Both the position numbers and the translations under genes were made by a program. 64,000 nt of DNA from DATJGR01 sp041739525. Its GTDB lineage: Bacteria; Pseudomonadota; Gammaproteobacteria; Pseudomonadales; Azotimanducaceae. The notes below the pieces were generated by a model. That model was not told the DNA's origin, ran no database searches, and saw only the letters and a program-made list of their open reading frames with translations. This document shows, in pieces, positions 27,282-35,427 of this stretch; position 1 is the first letter of the stretch, and each line of letters starts with the position of its first letter. The stretch is taken from assembly GCA_041739525.1 (NCBI GenBank), contig JBGSNQ010000023.1, forward strand, positions 9,255 through 73,254, in the 5' to 3' direction.

Positions 27282-28451
27282 GTGACTGATTTTCCGGTGC
27301 ACGGTTCGGTTGCGCCCGGTTTCGAAGCCGTCCGCTCGGTATTCGAACGCAACTTCAGCGACGACATCGAGGTGGGCGCAAGCTTCTGCGCGATCGTCGA
27401 CGGCAAGACCGTGGCTGATCTGTGGGGCGGCTTTCAGGACCGCGCGTGCACACGACCGTGGCACGAAGACACGCTGGTGAACGTTTATTCCACGACGAAA
27501 GGCATCGGCTCGATTGCCTTCGCCGCGCTCGTCGAGGACGGCGTGATCAGCTACGAAGCACCAGTGGCCGCCTACTGGCCAGAGTTCCGCGCTGGCCGCA
27601 ACGGGCTGACTGTGGGACAGCTGCTGTCACATCAATCTGGCGTGTGCGGTTTGCGCGAAAAAGTAACGGTCACCGATCTGTACGACTGGTCGGCAATGGT
27701 CAAACGAATGGCCGCCGAAGAACCCTTCTGGGAACCCGGCACCGCCGCCGGTTACCACGCAGTGCTGTGGGGATATCTTCCCGGAGAACTCTCGCTGCGC
27801 ACCACCGGAAAAACGTTGGGTGAAGTTCTGGCGGAGCGAATCGCGCGGCCGCTCGAAGCGGAGGTTCATCTGGGGCTGCCAACGGCCGAACACGGCCGCG
27901 TCGCAGATCTCGTCGGACCGAACCACGCTCGCATTCAGCCCGATCTTTCTGCGTTGCTCGGGTTGAAGATGCCGCCGTTGTATCGATATGCGCTGCAGAA
28001 CCCGTCGATTCGCCCGTGGCAGGACGCATGCAGTGCGGAATGGCGAAGCGCCGAGATTGCCGCAGCGAACGCGCAGGCCAACGCACGCGGCATCGCACGA
28101 ATCTATGGTGCGATCGCGCGCGGCGGCGAACTCGACGGCGTGCGCGTGCTGAACGAAGACACAATCGCCGCAATGTGCCGGGAAGAAGTGGGCGAGCAGG
28201 ACGATCTCGTATTGGGCCGGCCGCTGCGGCGCGGTCGAGGGGTCATTCTGAATACACAGCGCATGTACGGGCCGAATCGCGACGCGTACGGCCATTCCGG
28301 GGCAGGAGGAAGTGTGGGTTTTGCCGATCCCGCACTGAAACTCGGCATCGGTTACGCAATGAACCAGATGCAACCCGGCATCGAAACCGATACGCGCGGC
28401 AACCGCCTGATCAATGCGCTTTACGACGCGCTTCACCATGAATCGAAATGA
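27282..28451 (+). CDS. Serine hydrolase, class C beta-lactamase-related esterase (EstB-like)
   Basis: A 389-residue protein of the beta-lactamase/penicillin-binding-protein superfamily, esterase branch. The nucleophile motif is STTK (S70-K73); the tyrosine of the YxN-like motif is Y158 in AAGYHAVLWGY; the third motif is replaced by HSGAGGSVGFAD (the HxG triad-like segment). There is no signal peptide, which fits EstB-type cytoplasmic esterases rather than secreted beta-lactamases. The start is GTG at 27282. An alpha/beta-hydrolase gene follows after 13 bp, so they are likely one operon. Confidence 0.87.
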   Translation: MTDFPVHGSVAPGFEAVRSVFERNFSDDIEVGASFCAIVDGKTVADLWGGFQDRACTRPWHEDTLVNVYSTTKGIGSIAFAALVEDGVISYEAPVAAYWPEFRAGRNGLTVGQLLSHQSGVCGLREKVTVTDLYDWSAMVKRMAAEEPFWEPGTAAGYHAVLWGYLPGELSLRTTGKTLGEVLAERIARPLEAEVHLGLPTAEHGRVADLVGPNHARIQPDLSALLGLKMPPLYRYALQNPSIRPWQDACSAEWRSAEIAAANAQANARGIARIYGAIARGGELDGVRVLNEDTIAAMCREEVGEQDDLVLGRPLRRGRGVILNTQRMYGPNRDAYGHSGAGGSVGFADPALKLGIGYAMNQMQPGIETDTRGNRLINALYDALHHESK

Positions 28452-28464
28452 TGGAGAGCAATGC

Positions 28465-29178
28465 ATGAGCACGTTCGTTCTGGTTCACGGCGCCTGGCAC
28501 GGCGGCTGGTGCTGGTACAAGGTGGTATCGCTGCTGCGGCAAGCCGGCCACACGGTGCTGGCGCCGGACCTTACCGCGCACGGCCGCGATCAGACGCCGA
28601 TCAACGCGGTTTCGATGCAGAGTTACGCGCAGCGTGTGGCCGAGGTGATGCGCACGGCGAAGGAGCCGGTGATCCTCGTCGGCCACAGCATGGGCGGATT
28701 CGTCATCTCCGCGGCCGCCGAACAACAACCGGAGACGGTCGCGAAGCTCGTTTATCTCGCGGCATTTCTTCTCGACGACGGCCAGACGTTCGGTGATGCC
28801 GCGTCGCGCGATGCCGGCTCAACGGTGTCGTCAGGGCTCGTCCCGTCGGCCGACGGCGCATCGTTGACGGTGGCTGCAAACCGGTTGAAGGAAATCTTTT
28901 ACGGCGATTGTTCCGATGCCGACATCGCGCTTGCCGAACTTGCGCTTGGCCCCGAGTCGGGCGCCGCGCTCGGTGCACAAATGCACGTAACCGCGCAGCG
29001 GTGGGGACGCATTCCACGCGTGTACATCGAATGTACGAAAGACCGGGCGGTATCGATTGCTTCGCAACGCGCGATGGTGGAGCGGCTGCCGTGTCAGAAG
29101 GTGATCACGATGGAAACGGACCACTCGCCATTCTTCTCTGCGCCGGATCTGCTGGCGAGACACCTGCTGTCGCTCTAG
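28465..29178 (+). CDS. Alpha/beta hydrolase (EstC/methylesterase-like)
   Basis: A 237-residue hydrolase of the group that includes EstC, plant methylesterases and hydroxynitrile lyases. The N-terminal oxyanion loop is LVHGAWHGGWCW; the nucleophile is S75 in VGHSMGG; the acid is likely Asp in ECTKDRAVS (about 195) and the base H220 in ETDHSPFF. All three are intact, so it should be active on an ester, unknown which. Start at 28465 is chosen by the GGAGAG site and by direct entry into the fold. It is 13 bp after the EstB-like gene. Confidence 0.88.
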   Translation: MSTFVLVHGAWHGGWCWYKVVSLLRQAGHTVLAPDLTAHGRDQTPINAVSMQSYAQRVAEVMRTAKEPVILVGHSMGGFVISAAAEQQPETVAKLVYLAAFLLDDGQTFGDAASRDAGSTVSSGLVPSADGASLTVAANRLKEIFYGDCSDADIALAELALGPESGAALGAQMHVTAQRWGRIPRVYIECTKDRAVSIASQRAMVERLPCQKVITMETDHSPFFSAPDLLARHLLSL

Positions 29179-29190
29179 CCTGCGCGCGAT

Positions 29191-30174
29191 TCAGGGCACC
29201 AGGACGGCAGCGCCTTCGAAACGTCCGTTGCGCAAATCGTCCAGTGCCTGATTCGCGCGTATCAACGGATAGGTCGTTGTTCGCGTAACGACGCCGGCGC
29301 GCGGCGCAATCTGCAGAAAGTCCACGGCGTCCTGCCGCGTCAGGTTTGCCACGGAAACCAGATGCCGCTCCTGCCAGAGCAGCGAGTAGGGGAAGCTCGG
29401 GATGTCGCTCATGTGAATGCCCGCACAGACGACGCGACCGCCCTTGCGCACCGCGCGCAACGCCATCGGCACCAGGTCGCCGACGGCAGCGAAGATGATC
29501 GCGGCGTCGAGCGGTTGCGGTGGAACGTCGCCGGAATCTCCTGCCCATACCGCACCGAGGCGACGCGCAAACGTCTGCGCTGCGATGTCGCCCGGGCGCG
29601 TGAACGCATGCACAGAGCGTCCCTGCCATGCGGCGACCTGCGCGAGGATGTGCGCGGCGGCACCGAAGCCATAGAGGCCGACGCGCTTTCCTTCGCCTGC
29701 GATCACCAGCGCGCGCCAGCCGATCAATCCCGCACACAGCAGCGGTGCGAGCGCTACATCGGTACCCGCTTCACCGAGCGGAAATGCATAGCGTGCGTCC
29801 GCGATGGTCGACGTCGCATATCCGCCGTCGCGTGTGTAGCCGGTGAAGCCCGGCGAATCACACAGATTCTCGCTGCCGGTCTTGCAGAATTCGCAGACGC
29901 TGCACGTGTATCCAAGCCACGGCACGCCAACGCGTTCACCGAGGCGCAGTCCTTCGACGCCCGCGCCGATTGCGTCTACTCGCCCGACGATTTCGTGCCC
30001 TGGGATGATCGGCACGCGTGGTTCGGCCAATTCGCGATCGATCACGTGCAGATCGGTGCGGCATACACCGCATGCCGCGACGTCGACGCGGATCTCGCCG
30101 GGTCCCGGTTCACGGTCGGCAAGTTCCGTCCATTCGAGCGGCGCGCCGTACTCTTTCAGCACCATTGCGTGCAT
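29191..30174 (-). CDS. Zinc-dependent alcohol dehydrogenase family protein
   Basis: A 327-residue medium-chain dehydrogenase (MDR). The catalytic-zinc ligands are in CGVCRTDLH and PGHEIVG; the structural-zinc site is intact, with CSVCEFCKTGSENLC giving four cysteines. The nucleotide-binding glycines are in VGLYGFGAAAH, an atypical GxGxxA form. It resembles AdhP-like single-domain alcohol dehydrogenases. The physiological substrate is unknown. It converges with the alpha/beta-hydrolase gene and diverges from gap. Confidence 0.88.
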   Translation of the reverse strand: MHAMVLKEYGAPLEWTELADREPGPGEIRVDVAACGVCRTDLHVIDRELAEPRVPIIPGHEIVGRVDAIGAGVEGLRLGERVGVPWLGYTCSVCEFCKTGSENLCDSPGFTGYTRDGGYATSTIADARYAFPLGEAGTDVALAPLLCAGLIGWRALVIAGEGKRVGLYGFGAAAHILAQVAAWQGRSVHAFTRPGDIAAQTFARRLGAVWAGDSGDVPPQPLDAAIIFAAVGDLVPMALRAVRKGGRVVCAGIHMSDIPSFPYSLLWQERHLVSVANLTRQDAVDFLQIAPRAGVVTRTTTYPLIRANQALDDLRNGRFEGAAVLVP

Positions 30175-30279
30175 GCGCGCTCCGGTTCGATCCCACTTGT
30201 TGTCGGCCCGCGCGGTGGCGTCGACCGGTGCGTACGCCTAGTCTGGGAAGCGTACTGACGCAGCTCACGAGGGACGATC

Positions 30280-31296
30280 ATGTCTACGAAGATTGCCATC
30301 AATGGTTTCGGCCGCGTCGGACGTTGCATATTACGCACGCTCAGCGAGGTGCGTCGGAACGACATCGAACTGGTCGCCATCAACGATCTCGCTGACGCGA
30401 AAACGCTGGCGCATCTCTACAACTATGACACGGTGCATGGTCGCGCCAAAGTTCGCGCCACGGCGGGCGAGCGCAGGCTTACGATCGAAGGGCACGTGTT
30501 GAGCACCTTCGCGGCCAAAGACCCGTCTGAGCTGCCGTGGCGCGCGCTCGGGGTCGACATCGTGCTGGAATGCACGGGCGTGTTCACCGACCGTACCAAG
30601 CTGCAGCCGCACTTCGACGCCGGTGCACGCAAGGTCGTGCTTTCTGCGCCGGCGAAAGATCACGAGACGATGATCGTGATGGGGGTGAACGAGGCCGCTT
30701 ACGATCCCGCGAACCACCACATCATTTCGTGCGGGTCCTGCACCACGAATGCGCTTGCGCCGGTCGCAAAGGTTCTCGATGAGAGTTTCGGCATCCGCTT
30801 CGCGCTGATGACCACGATCCACGCGTACACGAACGATCAACCGGTGCTCGACATTCCGCATCGCAAGGGCGATCTGCGCCGTGCGCGCGCTGCCGCGATG
30901 AACATGGTTCCGACCTCCACGGGTGCCGCCAAGGCCATCGGCGACGTGCTGCCGCGGCTCAAGGGAAAGATCGACGGGCAGGCGGTGCGCGTGCCCACGA
31001 TGGATGTGAGCCTGGTCGATCTGACGGTGCAGACCGAGCAGCCGCTGACGAAGGATGCGATCGATCGGGCGATGAAGCTCGCAAGCGAGGGTCCGCTCCG
31101 CGGCATTCTCGGCTACTCGGACGAACCGCTCGTGTCGACCGATTACATCGGTGATCCACGTTCGTCGATCTACGACGCCACGCTGACTCAGGTGATCGGC
31201 CCGAACTTCGCCAAAGTCATGGCCTGGTACGACAACGAGATGGGTTTTGCACATCGCATGGTCGAGCTGACGCAACTCGTCGCCGCAAGGTCGTGA
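30280..31296 (+). CDS. gap: Type I glyceraldehyde-3-phosphate dehydrogenase
   Basis: A 338-residue cytoplasmic enzyme that oxidises glyceraldehyde 3-phosphate with NAD and phosphate. Features: INGFGRVGR (residues 7-15), acidic NAD-selecting loop INDLAD (35-40 region), catalytic C154 in SCTTN with base His in TTIHAYTNDQ, phosphate sites in PTSTGAAKA, and the conserved ending WYDNEMGFAHRM. It is first in a cluster with ackA and xfp, so here it can oxidise the glyceraldehyde 3-phosphate released by phosphoketolase. The spacing to ackA is 40 bp. Confidence 0.96.
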   Translation: MSTKIAINGFGRVGRCILRTLSEVRRNDIELVAINDLADAKTLAHLYNYDTVHGRAKVRATAGERRLTIEGHVLSTFAAKDPSELPWRALGVDIVLECTGVFTDRTKLQPHFDAGARKVVLSAPAKDHETMIVMGVNEAAYDPANHHIISCGSCTTNALAPVAKVLDESFGIRFALMTTIHAYTNDQPVLDIPHRKGDLRRARAAAMNMVPTSTGAAKAIGDVLPRLKGKIDGQAVRVPTMDVSLVDLTVQTEQPLTKDAIDRAMKLASEGPLRGILGYSDEPLVSTDYIGDPRSSIYDATLTQVIGPNFAKVMAWYDNEMGFAHRMVELTQLVAARS

Positions 31297-31336
31297 GCGA
31301 ATACCTGCGCCCCAACACGGGCACGCGAATACCACA

Positions 31337-32482
31337 GTGAAGGGCGACTGCATCCTGGTATTGAACGGCGGGTCGGCGACATTGAAGTACGCCGCATTCG
31401 GGCCGACCCGCGCGTCGACGGCAGGCGATTGCCTGATGCAGGGTCAGGTGGACCTCCCGGCCGGCAGGCATGGCGAAGGTGTACGTGACGGATTGCGCGA
31501 GATCGAGCGGCGGGTCGCCGCTTTCGGGATCGCGGCGGTCGGCCATCGCATCGTGCACGGCGGCACGAAATTCGCCGGACCCGCGATCATCGACGATGCG
31601 GTGGTTGCCGAGCTCGCGGCTCTGCAGACGCTCGCGCCGCTGCATCAGAGGCTGGGCCTGGCCGTTGTCGAGGCTGCTCGATTGCAACGGCCGGACGTGC
31701 CGCACGTGGCCGCGTTCGATACGGCATTCCATGCATCGATGCCGATTGTCGCGCAACGCTTCGCGCTGCCGCAGAGCTGGTTCGACCGCGGCGTGCGGCG
31801 TTTCGGCTTCCACGGACTGTCCTACGAGTTCATTGCGTCCAAGCTGGCGCAGATGAGCGGCACCGAACCGACACGACGGGTCGTTGTGGCGCATCTTGGC
31901 AGTGGTGCGAGCCTGTGCGCGATGCACGACGGCCGCAGCGTGGCGACGACGATGAGCTTCACGCCCACTGATGGTCTGATGATGGCGACCCGCAGCGGTG
32001 CACTCGATCCGGCGGTGGTGCTGTATCTGTTGCGCGAGGAAGGGATGAGCGTCGATGCCGTGGAGCATCTGTTGAATCTGGAATCCGGATTGCTGGGCGT
32101 TTCCGGCTCGAGCGGCGACATGCGCACGTTACTTGCGAGCAGTGACCCGGCGGCGCAACTCGCGGTGGATTTGTTCGTGTATCGCGTCGTGATCGAAACC
32201 GGAGCGATGGTCGCGGCACTCGGCGGAGTGGATGCGCTGGTGTTTACCGGCGGAATCGGCACGCACCAGGCGCAGATCAGAGCGCGAGTCTGCGAGGCGC
32301 TCGCGTGGCTTGGAATCGACTGCGATCCGTCGCGCAACGAAGGCGGGCAGATGCGATTCGATAGCGAACGAAGTCGCGTCCGTTTGTGGAACATCCCCAC
32401 AGACGAGGAAGCCGTGATCGCATTGCAGACCGCGCAGCTCTTATACCAACGCTCCTTGCACGGACACGACAGACATGCCTGA
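31337..32482 (+). CDS. ackA: Acetate kinase family protein
   Basis: A 381-residue ASKHA-fold kinase that turns acetyl phosphate plus ADP into acetate plus ATP. Seen are VLNGGSATLKY (N10, phosphate loop; the usual NCGSSSLK is altered), HRIVHGG with the substrate arginine, the AFDTAFH segment, RRFGFHGLSYE, the ATP-site glycines HLGSGASLCA, and GGIGTHQAQIR. The start is GTG at 31337. Its last 8 bp overlap the start of the phosphoketolase gene, so the two are translationally coupled and their products act in sequence. Confidence 0.93.
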   Translation: MKGDCILVLNGGSATLKYAAFGPTRASTAGDCLMQGQVDLPAGRHGEGVRDGLREIERRVAAFGIAAVGHRIVHGGTKFAGPAIIDDAVVAELAALQTLAPLHQRLGLAVVEAARLQRPDVPHVAAFDTAFHASMPIVAQRFALPQSWFDRGVRRFGFHGLSYEFIASKLAQMSGTEPTRRVVVAHLGSGASLCAMHDGRSVATTMSFTPTDGLMMATRSGALDPAVVLYLLREEGMSVDAVEHLLNLESGLLGVSGSSGDMRTLLASSDPAAQLAVDLFVYRVVIETGAMVAALGGVDALVFTGGIGTHQAQIRARVCEALAWLGIDCDPSRNEGGQMRFDSERSRVRLWNIPTDEEAVIALQTAQLLYQRSLHGHDRHA

Positions 32483-34850
32483 TGCGCTGAACGATGACGA
32501 ACTGGCCGCGATCGACGCCTACTGGCGCGCTGCCAACTACCTGAGCGTCGGTCAGATCTATCTGCTCGACAACCCGCTGCTGACGAAGCCGTTAGCCATC
32601 GAGCACGTCAAGCCGCGGTTGCTCGGCCATTGGGGCACCACACCGGGTCTCAACTTCGTGTACGTGCATCTGAACCGTGCGATCAAACAGCGCGACCTCG
32701 CGATGTTGTTGGTCACCGGGCCGGGTCATGGCGGCCCGGGCATCGTCGCCAACGCCTACCTGGAGGGGACGTACTCCGAGGTCTATCCATCGATCACGCG
32801 CGACGCCGCGGGTATGAAGAAGCTGTTCAGGCAGTTCTCGTTCCCGGGCGGCATTCCGAGCCACGTCGCGGCGGAAACGCCTGGATCGATCCATGAAGGC
32901 GGCGAGCTCGGCTATTCGCTTTCCCACGCGTACGGCGCCGCGTTCGACAACCCCGATCTCATAGTGACGTGCGTGATCGGCGATGGCGAAGCGGAAACCG
33001 GACCACTTGCAACGTCGTGGCACTCGAACAAGTTCCTGAACCCGGGGTGTGACGGCGCGGTGCTGCCGATCCTGCATCTCAACGGCTACAAGATCGCGAA
33101 TCCGACCTTGCTTGCGCGGATGGATGCAGAGGAACTCGATCATCTGCTGCGGGGCTACGGGCACCTGCCGTTCTACGTCGAAGGCTCCGATCCGGCGACG
33201 ATGCATCGGCGTATGGCGACCGTTCTCGGCGAGGCGCTCGATGAAATTCACCGCATTCAGCGCGAAGCGCGTGCGGGTAAAGCAACGGCTCGGCCGCGCT
33301 GGCCGGCGATCGTGCTGCGCTCGCCGAAAGGTTGGACCGGTCCGAAGGAGGTCGATGGCGAAAAGACCGAAGGCCACTGGCGCTCGCACCAGGTGCCGTT
33401 GTCGAACATCGCCGGAAATCCCGCGCATCTCGCGCAACTCGAGCAGTGGCTGAAGAGCTATCGGCCGGAAGAACTGTTCGACGAACACGGCGCATTGCGA
33501 ACGAGCTTGTCGCAACTCGCCCCGCGCGGTGTGCGACGGCTCGGTGCAACGCCGTACGCCAACGGCGGATTGCTGCTGCGCGACCTGAACCTGCCCGACA
33601 TCCGCGATCATGCCGTAACGGTGGCGAAGCCCGGCGTGCTCATCGCCGAATCGACGCGCGCGATGGGACGCTACCTGCGCGACGTACTGAGTCTGAATGC
33701 GGCGGAAAGCAACTTCCGCATCGTCGGCCCGGATGAAACGGCGTCGAACCGGCTGGACGCGGTATTCGAAGTCACTTCGCGCGTGTGGATGGAGGAGATC
33801 CTCCTCACTGATACGAATCTTGCACCGCAAGGTCGTGTGATGGAGATCCTCAGCGAGCACACGTGCGAAGGTTGGCTCGAGGGTTATCTGCTCACCGGCC
33901 GGCACGGGCTCTTCTCGTGTTATGAAGCGTTCATCCACATCGTCGACTCGATGTTCAATCAGCACGCAAAGTGGTTGAAGGTGAGCGCGGCGATTCCGTG
34001 GCGCCGCCCGATCGCTTCGCTGAATTACCTGCTGACGTCGCATGTGTGGCGTCAGGATCACAACGGCTTCTCGCATCAGGACCCGGGCTTCATCGATCAC
34101 GTCGCGAACAAGAAGGCGAGCGTCGTCAGCGTTTACCTGCCCCCAGACGCCAACACGCTCTTGTGGGTGATCGATGAGTGTCTGCGCAGCCGCAACCGCG
34201 TGAACGTGATCGTCGCCGGCAAACAGCCCGAGTTGCAGTGGCTGACGATGGACGAAGCACGCAAGCAATGCCCTGCCGGTGTGGGCATCTGGGAGTGGGC
34301 GAGCAATGACGCAGATGTAGAGCCCGACGTGGTGATGGCGTGCGCCGGCGACGTGCCCACGCTCGAAACGCTCGCGGCCGTGCAACTCTTGTGGGAGCAC
34401 GTGCCCGACATGCGCATTCGAGTGGTCAACGTGATCGACCTGATGACCCTGCAGCCGAGCGAAGAACACCCGCACGGGTTGTCGGACCACGACTTCGACC
34501 GGTTCTTCACCAGCGACCGGCCGATCATCTTCGCGTACCACGGCTATCCGTGGCTGATCCACCGCCTGGCCTATCGCCGCACCAATCACGACAACCTGCA
34601 TGTGCGCGGTTACAAGGAAGAAGGCACCACTACGACACCGTTCGACATGGCGGTGCGCAATCAGATCGACCGCTTCGATCTGATGTTCGATGCGGTGGAT
34701 CGCGTGTCGCGCTTCGCGCACCTCGCGCCGCACATCAAACAGCTCGTGCGCGACAAACTGATCGACCATCGCGAGTACATCGAGCGCGTCGGCGACGACA
34801 TGCCGGAGATTCGCAACTGGACGTGGCGCGGAACCCGGCCCGGCAGTTGA
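32475..34850 (+). CDS. xfp: Phosphoketolase (xylulose-5-P/fructose-6-P)
   Basis: A 791-residue ThDP enzyme that cleaves xylulose 5-phosphate (and often fructose 6-phosphate) to acetyl phosphate plus glyceraldehyde 3-phosphate (or erythrose 4-phosphate). Family hallmarks: NYLSVGQIYL, HWGTTPGLNF, TGPGHGGPGI, the ThDP motif GDGEAETGPLATSWHSNKF, NGYKIANPT, the SCYEAFIHIVDSM segment and QDHNGFSHQDPGF. Length matches full-size enzymes. Its product acetyl phosphate feeds the overlapping acetate kinase and the other product feeds Gap, giving a carbon-saving sugar route. Confidence 0.97.
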   Translation: MPDALNDDELAAIDAYWRAANYLSVGQIYLLDNPLLTKPLAIEHVKPRLLGHWGTTPGLNFVYVHLNRAIKQRDLAMLLVTGPGHGGPGIVANAYLEGTYSEVYPSITRDAAGMKKLFRQFSFPGGIPSHVAAETPGSIHEGGELGYSLSHAYGAAFDNPDLIVTCVIGDGEAETGPLATSWHSNKFLNPGCDGAVLPILHLNGYKIANPTLLARMDAEELDHLLRGYGHLPFYVEGSDPATMHRRMATVLGEALDEIHRIQREARAGKATARPRWPAIVLRSPKGWTGPKEVDGEKTEGHWRSHQVPLSNIAGNPAHLAQLEQWLKSYRPEELFDEHGALRTSLSQLAPRGVRRLGATPYANGGLLLRDLNLPDIRDHAVTVAKPGVLIAESTRAMGRYLRDVLSLNAAESNFRIVGPDETASNRLDAVFEVTSRVWMEEILLTDTNLAPQGRVMEILSEHTCEGWLEGYLLTGRHGLFSCYEAFIHIVDSMFNQHAKWLKVSAAIPWRRPIASLNYLLTSHVWRQDHNGFSHQDPGFIDHVANKKASVVSVYLPPDANTLLWVIDECLRSRNRVNVIVAGKQPELQWLTMDEARKQCPAGVGIWEWASNDADVEPDVVMACAGDVPTLETLAAVQLLWEHVPDMRIRVVNVIDLMTLQPSEEHPHGLSDHDFDRFFTSDRPIIFAYHGYPWLIHRLAYRRTNHDNLHVRGYKEEGTTTTPFDMAVRNQIDRFDLMFDAVDRVSRFAHLAPHIKQLVRDKLIDHREYIERVGDDMPEIRNWTWRGTRPGS

Positions 34851-34905
34851 CGAGGCGGCGCTGCTACGGTCCACTGCGCTCTTCTCACCAGGCGACGGTT
34901 CTCCA

Positions 34906-35427
34906 ATGATCGAGTTTGTGCTGAATGGCGAGAGCGTGCGCGTTGACGTCGAAGACGACACGCCGCTGCTGTGGTTACTGCGTGAAAACCTGAAACTCAT
35001 CGGCACCAAGTTCGGTTGCGGCATGGGGCTGTGCGGCGCGTGTACGGTGCACGTCGGCGGTGTCGCGGTGCGCTCGTGTCAGACGCCGGCCGGCAGCGTG
35101 CAGGGGCAGGCGATCACCACCATCGAGGGCATCGGCGCGAAGGGGCTCACGCCCGTGCAGCAGGCGTGGGTCGAAGGCAACGTGCCACAGTGCGGCTACT
35201 GCCAGAGCGGTCAGATCATGTCGGCTTCCGCGTTGCTCGCGCATACGCCACATCCGACGGATGAGGAGATCACCGCGGCGATGGACGGCAATCTGTGCCG
35301 CTGCGGCTGTTACAACCGCATTCGCGCGGCAATTCACCGTGCCGCCGAACTGAACGATGCGCAGACATCGAAAGTGGCGGTGCGCATGTTCGATCCGAAT
35401 GCACTGCTGGCCGGGAGCGTGTCATGA
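34906..35427 (+). CDS. (2Fe-2S) subunit of molybdenum hydroxylase (IorA/aldehyde oxidoreductase-like)
   Basis: A 173-residue small subunit. The N-terminal plant-type ferredoxin cluster is ligated by C38, C43, C46 and C58 (FGCGMGLCGACTVHV); the second, helical-domain cluster by C96, C99, C131 and C133 (PQCGYCQSGQ, LCRCGCYNR). It passes electrons from the molybdenum cofactor in the large subunit to an outside acceptor. Its stop overlaps the start of the large subunit as ATGA (35424-35427). The lack of an FAD subunit gene places it with the isoquinoline 1-oxidoreductase type. Confidence 0.93.
   Translation: MIEFVLNGESVRVDVEDDTPLLWLLRENLKLIGTKFGCGMGLCGACTVHVGGVAVRSCQTPAGSVQGQAITTIEGIGAKGLTPVQQAWVEGNVPQCGYCQSGQIMSASALLAHTPHPTDEEITAAMDGNLCRCGCYNRIRAAIHRAAELNDAQTSKVAVRMFDPNALLAGSVS

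Noticed and set aside
32592..35024. An 810-codon open frame antisense to the phosphoketolase gene
   Set aside because: It is a mirror of a strongly coding gene: its translation is rich in Arg, His and Val with no motif, while the plus strand is an unmistakable Xfp. GC-rich genes often leave the opposite strand open.
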